From NCBI GenBank assembly GCA_958422845.1, contig CATZPU010000016.1, positions 1 to 11,110 of the forward strand: a DNA stretch of 11,110 nucleotides. Direction: 5' to 3'. Below are positions 6,915 through 11,110 of the stretch, piece after piece. The notes beneath the pieces are model-generated. The model made no database searches and was not told the DNA's origin. It was given only the letters and a program-made list of their open reading frames with translations. The stretch's first letter is position 1; each line of letters begins with the position of its first letter. Both the position numbers and the translations under genes were made by a program. The stretch is from an uncultured Lachnospiraceae bacterium (GTDB lineage Bacteria; Bacillota; Clostridia; Lachnospirales; Lachnospiraceae).

Positions 6915-7799
6915 ATGGCAAAGGAACCAAAAGTAAAAGATAAAGTAAATTGGAAGAAAGAAGCCAGATTAGCCCCCGGATATATTATATTACTGATTTG
7001 GGTGCTGTTTACCGTGATCCTTCTCGGCTGGGTATTAGCGGCAAGCTTCGCAACGACGAAGGATATTTTTCAGGGAAATGTCAATAAGCTGATCTTCCCG
7101 ACGGGACTTCACATTGAAAACTATGCAAAGGCATGGAGCTCACAGAACGTATCGCAGTTCTTTATGAATTCCTTGTTCTATACGCTGATCTCCTGTACGA
7201 TCCTGATTCTGGTCTGCGCACCGGCAGCGTATGTGCTTTCCCGTTTTGAATTTATTGCAAACAAAGCGATCCAGACGGGCTTCGTATCAGCGATGGGCGT
7301 TCCGGTCATCATGATCGTACTTCCGCTGTTCGTACTCGTATCTCAGATGGGTATCTTAAACAACGTAATGGCGAATAGGGCGCTGATGATCTTTTTATAC
7401 GTCGGCATCAATGTTCCGTACACGACGATATTCCTGCTGACGTTCTTTGCAAATATTTCAAAGACGTACGAGGAGGCTGCCGCGATCGACGGATGCCCGC
7501 CGATGAAAACATTCTGGAAGGTTATGCTTCCGATGGCACAGTCCGGTATCGTGACAGTGACGATCTTCAACTTCATCAATGTCTGGAACGAGTATTTCCT
7601 GTCATTGATCTTTGCAAACAGCGACAAGCTGAAACCGGTAGCCGTAGGTCTGTACGGAATGATCAACTCTATGAAGTACACCGGAGACTGGGCGGGTATG
7701 TTTGCAGCCGTTATTATCGTATTCCTGCCGACCTTCATCCTGTATATCTTCCTGTCTGAGAAGATCATCGGCGGTGTAACAGGCGGTATCAAGGGCTGA
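6915..7799 (+). CDS. ABC sugar transporter permease, MalG/UgpE type
   Basis: This is the second membrane subunit of the importer, 294 residues. A charged cytoplasmic N-terminus (KEPKVKDKVNWKKEAR) precedes the first membrane helix (about 20-42, YIILLIWVLFTVILLGWVLA). The EAA loop is at about 186-206: EEAAAIDGCPPMKTFWKVML, and the C-terminus is SEKIIGGVTGGIKG, typical of MalG-type subunits. A purine-rich AGGGGGAG at 6902-6909 lies 5 nt upstream. The gene follows the MalF-type gene at 15 nt and precedes the kinase gene by 126 nt. That gap holds no clear terminator, so the kinase is likely in the same transcript. Confidence 0.92.
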   Translation: MAKEPKVKDKVNWKKEARLAPGYIILLIWVLFTVILLGWVLAASFATTKDIFQGNVNKLIFPTGLHIENYAKAWSSQNVSQFFMNSLFYTLISCTILILVCAPAAYVLSRFEFIANKAIQTGFVSAMGVPVIMIVLPLFVLVSQMGILNNVMANRALMIFLYVGINVPYTTIFLLTFFANISKTYEEAAAIDGCPPMKTFWKVMLPMAQSGIVTVTIFNFINVWNEYFLSLIFANSDKLKPVAVGLYGMINSMKYTGDWAGMFAAVIIVFLPTFILYIFLSEKIIGGVTGGIKG

Positions 7800-7925
7800 T
7801 CGCGGTCGCAGATATGGCTCCGCTCTAAAGATAGGGATGCGGGGCGATCAGAAAGCGATCGATATACAAAAAGCAGAAGAAAAGAGGAGGCGTGCGCCTT
7901 CTAAAATATGGAGGAAGCTTTAGCG

Positions 7926-9029
7926 ATGCAAAATGAGATAATAAAAGAAGCAATAGCACATTTTCAACTGCCCAAGACAGAGCCGAAGGAATGTATTGTT
8001 TTCGGAAGCGGTCATATCAACGATACATACCGTCTGACTTATGAAACAGAGGAAGGCGTGAAGCGTTTTATTCTTCAGAAGATGAACAAGGATATTTTTA
8101 AAAATCCGGTCGAACTGATGGAGAATGTAAGAGGCGTAACGTCATGGCTGCGCAAAAAGATAGAGGAAGTCGGCGGCGATCCCAAAAGAGAGACGCTGAA
8201 TCTCGTTCCGGCAGCAGATGGAAAAACGTATTATATTGATTCGACGGGAGATTACTGGAGAGTTTATTATTTTATCGAGGGCGCAGTGACGTACGATCAG
8301 GTAGAAAGAGAAGAGGATTTCTATCAGAGCGCCGTTGCCTTCGGTCATTTCCAGAGAATGCTCGCAGATTATCCGGCAGATACGCTCCATGAGACGATTC
8401 CGGATTTTCATAACACGATAGACCGTTTTGCCAAATTTAAGGCTGCTCTGGAAGCAGATGTGTGCGGCCGTGCGGCAGGCGTGGCAGATGAGATACAGTT
8501 CGTTCTCGACCGCGAATCGCTTGCGCATAAGCTGTGCGATATGCAGGCAAGCGGAGAGCTTCCGCTTCGTGTAACACACAACGATACGAAGCTCAATAAT
8601 ATCATGATCGATGAAGAGACGCGCAAGGCGATCTGCGTGATCGACCTCGATACAGTAATGCCGGGACTTGCAGTAAACGATTTCGGAGATTCCATTCGTT
8701 TCGGTGCAAGCACAGGCGCAGAAGATGAGCAGGATCTTTCTAAGATATGGTGCGACCTGCATCTGTATGAGCTGTATGCGAAAGGCTTTATCGAGGGCTG
8801 CGCAGGGGCGCTTACAGATGCCGAGATCGAAGCGCTGCCTTACGGAGCGATCCTGATGACATTTGAGTGCGGAATGCGCTTCCTGACAGACTACCTTGAC
8901 GGAGATTATTATTTCAAGATCCACCGTGAAGGACACAATCTCGACCGTACAAGGACACAGTTCAAGCTTGTAAAGGATATGGAGGACAAGCTTGAGCAGA
9001 TGCAGCAGATCGTAAGAAAATACAAATGA
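7926..9029 (+). CDS. nahK: N-acetylhexosamine 1-kinase (NahK/LnpB type)
   Basis: This cytoplasmic kinase phosphorylates GlcNAc and GalNAc at C1 with ATP, feeding UDP-sugar formation. The 367-residue protein has an aminoglycoside-phosphotransferase fold. The N-lobe has GSGHINDTYRL at 27-37. The catalytic loop RVTHNDTKLNNIMID (215-229) carries D220, and the metal-binding DLD is at 240-242 in VIDLDTVMPG. DFGDSIRFGAST and MTFECGMRFLTDYLDGD follow the Bifidobacterium NahK as I remember it. I start at 7926 because GGAGGAA (7910-7916) is 9 nt upstream; the in-frame ATG at 7908 has its nearest GAGGAGG 17 nt away and overlaps the better site. Its place after the GH112 and transporter genes matches the lnp operon logic. 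Generic phosphotransferase annotations would understate its role. Confidence 0.92.
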   Translation: MQNEIIKEAIAHFQLPKTEPKECIVFGSGHINDTYRLTYETEEGVKRFILQKMNKDIFKNPVELMENVRGVTSWLRKKIEEVGGDPKRETLNLVPAADGKTYYIDSTGDYWRVYYFIEGAVTYDQVEREEDFYQSAVAFGHFQRMLADYPADTLHETIPDFHNTIDRFAKFKAALEADVCGRAAGVADEIQFVLDRESLAHKLCDMQASGELPLRVTHNDTKLNNIMIDEETRKAICVIDLDTVMPGLAVNDFGDSIRFGASTGAEDEQDLSKIWCDLHLYELYAKGFIEGCAGALTDAEIEALPYGAILMTFECGMRFLTDYLDGDYYFKIHREGHNLDRTRTQFKLVKDMEDKLEQMQQIVRKYK

Positions 9030-9052
9030 CGCGATAAGCTACGAGCCGTGCG

Positions 9053-9110
9053 AAAATAATAAAGACACGCTTGGGAAATTTATTTCTCAAAGCGTGTCTT
9101 TTATTATTTT
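9053..9110. terminator. Strong bidirectional terminator between nahK and deoC
   Basis: The stem core GACACGCTT (9064-9072) / AAGCGTGTC (9090-9098) is extended by AAAATAATAAA on the left and TTTTATTATTTT on the right, with one bulged T. It gives a U-rich tail on both strands. It ends the glycan module on the plus strand and would also serve the convergent deoC transcript, whose stop codon lies about 130 nt away. Confidence 0.9.
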
Positions 9111-9126
9111 CATAGGGCGACAGCCC

Positions 9127-9165
9127 GCGCACGAGGAAGCGCGTAGCGGTTCCGAGTCGAACGGC
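9127..9165. repeat. Hairpin repeat, copy 1 (39 nt)
   Basis: It begins GCGCACGAGG and ends CCGAGTCGAACGGC and matches copy 2 (9194-9232) at 33 of 39 positions, 67 nt away. Within it GGAAGCGC-GTA-GCGGTTCC folds as a stem with one G-G mismatch. Outside that, ACGA/GAGT would give two A-T/C-G pairs around a tandem G-A/A-G mismatch. Function unknown; it lies in the 3' region of deoC. Confidence 0.65.
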
Positions 9166-9193
9166 TCGTAGCGTAATACTATGAAGGAGCAAC

Positions 9194-9232
9194 GCGCACG
9201 AGGAGGCACATAGTGCATCCGAGTCGAACGGC
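9194..9232. repeat. Hairpin repeat, copy 2 (39 nt)
   Basis: This is the second copy of the 39-nt unit at 9127-9165. Its hairpin GGAGGCAC-ATA-GTGCATCC keeps the fold: a G-C pair of copy 1 is replaced by A-T, while one pair is lost (G-A) and one gained (G-C). The flanking CGAGG and CCGAGTCGAACGGC are identical. It ends 5 nt before the stop codon of deoC. Confidence 0.65.
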
Positions 9233-9236
9233 GCTC

Positions 9237-9890
9237 TTACTTCGCCGCTTTCTCAAGCTTTACGAGCCGGCTCGTTCCGAGCCGGTCAGCGCCAAGCGAA
9301 ATGAATTTTTCAGCGTCGTCAAAGGAGCTGATACCGCCTGCTGCCTTGATCTTTACACCGCCGCGAACGTGCTCTGCAAACAGTGCGACATCGTCAAACG
9401 TTGCGCCTGCGGTAGAAAATCCTGTAGAAGTCTTGATATAATCTGCGCCTGCGTCGCTTACGATCTGGCACAGCTTTATTTTTTCCCCGTCTGAGAGCAG
9501 GCAGGTCTCGATGATCACCTTGAGTATCTTGTCGCGGCAGATACCTTTAAGCGTGCGGATCTCATCCTCGATCGCGTCAAAATTGCGGTCTTTCAGATCT
9601 CCGAGATTGATGACCATATCCATCTCGTCAGCGCCGTCGTTCAGCGCTGTTTGTGTCTCGAACGCTTTTACGGCTGTCGTATTGTATCCGTTTGGAAAAC
9701 CGATGACTGTACACACTGCCATCTTGTCATTTACGTAGTCTTTTACACGTTTTACATAAGAAGGGGGGATGCAGACAGATGCTGTGCCGTAGGTGATCGC
9801 ATCGTCGCAGATCGTTTTGATCTCTTCCCATGTGGCAGTCTGAGACAGTAATGTGTGGTCTACCTTTTTTAAGATTTCTGCGTGATTCAT
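9237..9890 (-). CDS. deoC: Deoxyribose-phosphate aldolase
   Basis: This cytoplasmic class I aldolase splits 2-deoxyribose 5-phosphate into acetaldehyde and glyceraldehyde 3-phosphate in deoxynucleoside breakdown. The 217-residue length is normal. The Schiff-base lysine is K153 in [10 protein letters not shown], the second active-site lysine is K182 in KIKAAGGI, and the proton-relay aspartate is D91 in [14 protein letters not shown] at the N-terminus and GADRLGTS near the C-terminus are family signatures. Start 9890 is chosen because an AAAGGA lies 7 nt upstream; ATG 9911 is in frame but has no such site. It appears monocistronic, not next to nucleoside phosphorylase or phosphopentomutase genes, and is convergent with nahK. 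No link to the glycan module is evident. Confidence 0.95.
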   Translation of the reverse strand: MNHAEILKKVDHTLLSQTATWEEIKTICDDAITYGTASVCIPPSYVKRVKDYVNDKMAVCTVIGFPNGYNTTAVKAFETQTALNDGADEMDMVINLGDLKDRNFDAIEDEIRTLKGICRDKILKVIIETCLLSDGEKIKLCQIVSDAGADYIKTSTGFSTAGATFDDVALFAEHVRGGVKIKAAGGISSFDDAEKFISLGADRLGTSRLVKLEKAAK

Positions 9891-9956
9891 ATAAACATCC
9901 TTTCTGTGCAAAGAAATATGCCAAAATATATGTCGGGTTATAGTAGCATTGTTCTT

Positions 9957-9985
9957 ATAGTAACATAAAAGAATGCGTATTACAA
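9957..9985 (-). promoter_or_regulatory. Candidate promoter of deoC
   Basis: On the minus strand TTGTAA (9980-9985) and TACTAT (9957-9962) are separated by 17 nt, each matching 4 of 6 consensus bases. The leader to the deoC start would be about 60 nt. Another AT-rich -10 candidate lies around 9939-9944, so the assignment is weak. Confidence 0.3.
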
Positions 9986-9994
9986 TAAAAGGAG

Positions 9995-10023
9995 TTGCGA
10001 ATCAGACGGAAAATGCTTATAAT
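9995..10023 (+). promoter_or_regulatory. Promoter of the rubredoxin gene
   Basis: TTGCGA (9995-10000), a 17-nt spacer and a perfect TATAAT (10018-10023) form a convincing sigma-A promoter. The leader of about 90 nt contains a small CTGCC/GGCAG hairpin at 10076-10090 with a 5-nt loop. It is divergent from the deoC promoter region. Confidence 0.65.
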
Positions 10024-10120
10024 AGTATTCGTATAAAACAGCCTGTCAAAAGCAGCGTGAGATATGATGTATCGGCTGCCAAAGCGGCAGGGATAATTTT
10101 CAGAAAGGATGGTAAAGAAT

Positions 10121-10279
10121 ATGAAAAAATATGTATGTGGACCGTGTGGATATGAGTATGATCCGGCAGTAGGTGATCCGGATAACGGAATCGCTGCGGG
10201 AACAGCATTTGAAGATCTTCCGGAAGACTGGGTATGCCCGATCTGCGGAGTAGGCAAGGACGATTTTGAGGAAGCGTAA
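10121..10279 (+). CDS. Rubredoxin
   Basis: This small cytoplasmic electron carrier binds one iron through four cysteines. Translation gives 52 residues, the classic rubredoxin length. The two knuckles are C6-G-P-C9-G-Y-E-Y-D-P and C39-P-I-C42-G, and W37 just before the second knuckle is the usual aromatic. The acidic composition, with residues such as [17 protein letters not shown] between the knuckles, is typical. AGGA at 10106-10109 is the likely ribosome site, with a rather long 11-nt spacer. It stands alone, with its own promoter and terminator. In anaerobes such proteins commonly pass electrons to rubrerythrin, superoxide reductase or flavodiiron proteins for oxygen and peroxide defence; no such partner gene is in the window. 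Confidence 0.96.
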   Translation: MKKYVCGPCGYEYDPAVGDPDNGIAAGTAFEDLPEDWVCPICGVGKDDFEEA

Positions 10280-10297
10280 GACTTGCCAAATATGTGT

Positions 10298-10326
10298 CAT
10301 AGCCATGTAACTGAAAAATGGCTGTG
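10298..10326 (+). other. Small hairpin after the rubredoxin gene
   Basis: CATAGCCAT (10298-10306) / ATGGCTGTG (10318-10326) pair over 9 bp with one T-G wobble and an 11-nt A-rich loop. There is no U-tract, so it is not a terminator by itself; it precedes the strong terminator by 5 nt and could help stabilise the 3' end. Confidence 0.4.
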
Positions 10327-10330
10327 AGAG

Positions 10331-10386
10331 AAAAAACTGCTGTAGGCTGTCTCCGTTTTGAGGGAGAGCGCCTACAGCAGTTTTTT
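10331..10386. terminator. Strong bidirectional terminator
   Basis: A perfect 17-bp stem pairs 10331-10347 (AAAAAACTGCTGTAGGC) with 10370-10386 (GCCTACAGCAGTTTTTT). The apical part adds CTCC/GGAG pairing around GTTTTG. The flanking A6 and T6 make it work on both strands: for rubredoxin (plus) and for the minus-strand gene ending at 10435. Confidence 0.93.
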
Positions 10387-10434
10387 ATGCTGTGAAGTAG
10401 AATCCGGCACGGAAAAACTCTCCGGAAGATGCTT

Positions 10435-10851
10435 TTATAAGTCGTCGATAATGTCTGATACTCGCAGCGCGCGGCGTATGATATACCGTGTACCGTCGTC
10501 GAGATCAGCCGGAAGCTCGGCGCAGTAAGGCGTATCATTTAGCAGGGCTCCGGAAAGCAGATAGATATAGTATTCGCTATCCGTCTGTTCTTCGGTGAGA
10601 GAGTCGCCTTTTGCACTCATTTCCCTCGTATCGCGTTCCCTGCCGAGTGCAAGTTCGGTCAGAGTCTCAAGCATGATACAGAAATGTTTTTCGTCCCATG
10701 CAGACAGGTAGATGCATTTGCACAGCCCCTTCGTAAAAAAAGGATAGTCGCGGTAGCAGTCAAAAAGCTCCTTGAATCGTGTGCGGTGACCGGAATCCTC
10801 AAACATTTTTTCACGGTCGAGCGCTGCAAAACAGATCTCTTTCCAATTCAT
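10435..10851 (-). CDS. Hypothetical protein, 138 residues
   Basis: I do not recognise this protein. It starts MNWKEICFAALDREKMFED and contains several aromatic and cysteine residues in FDCYRDYPFFTKGLCKCIYL, then a likely helix (EKHFCIMLETLTELALGRER), a polar loop, and a C-terminal half with YYIYLLSGALLND and an acidic end. There is no signal peptide, membrane segment or obvious metal motif; CKC is too isolated to claim one. It is probably soluble and mostly helical. AAGGGGG at 10861-10867 lies about 9 nt before the start, supporting real translation, and a strong terminator follows the stop. The leader contains a long palindrome (10872-10908), which suggests separate control. It could be a lineage-specific protein of Lachnospiraceae; no function is proposed. 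Confidence 0.7.
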   Translation of the reverse strand: MNWKEICFAALDREKMFEDSGHRTRFKELFDCYRDYPFFTKGLCKCIYLSAWDEKHFCIMLETLTELALGRERDTREMSAKGDSLTEEQTDSEYYIYLLSGALLNDTPYCAELPADLDDGTRYIIRRALRVSDIIDDL

Positions 10852-10871
10852 AACTGTGTCCCCCTTAACCT

Positions 10872-10908
10872 CTCTGCACGCTGCATATCAGCATTGCAGT
10901 GTGCAGAG
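10872..10908. repeat. 14-bp inverted repeat upstream of the hypothetical gene
   Basis: CTCTGCACGCTGCA (10872-10885) and TGCAGTGTGCAGAG (10895-10908) pair over 14 positions with one wobble/mismatch and a 9-nt spacer TATCAGCAT. It sits about 5 nt upstream of the ribosome-binding site of the minus-strand gene at 10851. It has no U-tract, so it may be an operator palindrome or an RNA hairpin in the leader. Confidence 0.65.
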
Positions 10909-10979
10909 GAAAATGCGAATCGTATACGGAAGAATTATTGCTGATGATATATCCAGTATAACGTACTGCGGCAAAAGAC

Positions 10980-11110
10980 TCAATCAGAATCCGACATTAT
11001 TTTTTCATTTAATTCATTCAGGTATACCCAACGCTCTAATTTTTCGTCAAGACGGGACTGAAGTTCATTTTTTTCCAGCAAAAGAGCATTTAATTTGCCA
11101 TAATCCGTGG
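10980..11110 (-). CDS. C-terminal end of a probable ABC-F ATPase (partial)
   Basis: An open frame enters from the right edge on the minus strand and ends at a TGA at 10980-10982. The 42 visible residues include YGKLNALLLEKNELQSRLDE, then LERWVYLNELNEKI and an acidic tail SDSD. The alternating charged, leucine-rich helix with a conserved Trp just before the end resembles the C-terminal tail of ABC-F (Uup/EttA-like) proteins, which act on ribosomes. The catalytic domains are outside the window, so the family call rests only on this tail. A coiled-coil protein of another family is possible. It may be upstream of, and in the same direction as, the hypothetical gene. Confidence 0.6.
   Translation of the reverse strand, partial: TDYGKLNALLLEKNELQSRLDEKLERWVYLNELNEKIMSDSD

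Noticed and set aside
7884..7910. ATG at 7908 as the nahK start with GAGGAGG at 7884-7890
   Set aside because: The spacer of 17 nt is too long, and this ATG is embedded in the better site GGAGGAA serving ATG 7926.
8142..8936. 264-codon minus-strand open frame opposite nahK
   Set aside because: It is antisense to a well-matched kinase, its translation resembles no family, and it is best explained by codon bias of the real gene.
7926..9029. Aminoglycoside or thiamine phosphotransferase as the identity of the kinase
   Set aside because: The fold is shared, but the length, the HNDTKLNN and DFGDSIRFGAST motifs and the GH112 neighbour specifically fit N-acetylhexosamine 1-kinase.
9906..9912. GTGCAAA heptamer in the deoC leader as another AraC site
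   Set aside because: Only the heptamer matches, not ATCGTGCAAA. It lies between the likely promoter and the start, and the heptamer also occurs by chance inside coding sequence (near 5146, 10611 and 10716).
10298..10326. Hairpin after rubredoxin as the terminator
   Set aside because: It has no U-tract, and a much stronger hairpin with T6 follows 5 nt later.
1..11110. CRISPR array, tRNA, insertion sequence, phage genes or a defence system
   Set aside because: No regularly spaced repeats, cloverleaf-like genes, transposase motifs or defence-domain signatures were seen; the window reads as ordinary metabolic chromosome.

Overview
The window looks like chromosome of a gut Lachnospiraceae-type Bacillota. 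GC content is moderate, Shine-Dalgarno sites are strong (AGGAGG/GGAGG), promoters are near the sigma-A consensus, terminators are hairpin plus U-tract, and the gene set fits a host-glycan-using anaerobe. Every family call comes from reading translated motifs and from memory of the families; no database search was run.

Layout. (1) 1-1113: a consensus promoter drives cysteine synthase (cysK). (2) 1090-9110: a host-glycan disaccharide module. An AraC-family regulator on the minus strand is divergent from a GH112 galacto-N-biose/lacto-N-biose phosphorylase. Then, on the plus strand, come a family-1 sugar-binding protein, two MalF/MalG-type permeases and an N-acetylhexosamine 1-kinase (NahK). A strong bidirectional terminator closes the module. 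(3) 9111-9236: a short intergenic stretch with two copies of a 39-nt hairpin repeat. (4) 9237-9890: deoxyribose-phosphate aldolase (deoC), minus strand. (5) 10121-10279: a 52-residue rubredoxin with its own promoter and a strong terminator. (6) 10435-10851: an unrecognised 138-residue protein, minus strand, preceded by a long palindrome. (7) 10980-11110: the last 42 codons of what is probably an ABC-F ATPase, minus strand.

How the module works (inference from family knowledge). The binding protein and permeases import Gal-beta-1,3-GlcNAc/GalNAc, which are building blocks of milk oligosaccharides and mucin O-glycans. The phosphorylase splits the disaccharide with phosphate into galactose 1-phosphate and a free N-acetylhexosamine. 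NahK then phosphorylates that sugar at C1. The ABC ATPase, the uridylyltransferase and the epimerase needed to complete the route are not in the window and must be supplied from elsewhere. The AraC regulator probably activates the two promoters of the module. Both carry the 10-mer ATCGTGCAAA, 20-21 nt upstream of a -10 box, and both lack a good -35.

The core pathway is known biology (the lnp/gnb type pathway described from bifidobacteria). The less ordinary items are the shared operator-like sequence, the hairpin between binding-protein and permease genes, the binding protein's lack of a lipobox, the tandem hairpin repeat with predicted G-A pairs, and the palindrome before the unknown gene. 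No tRNA, rRNA, CRISPR array, insertion sequence or phage gene was seen. No stretch longer than about 300 bases lacks a gene.
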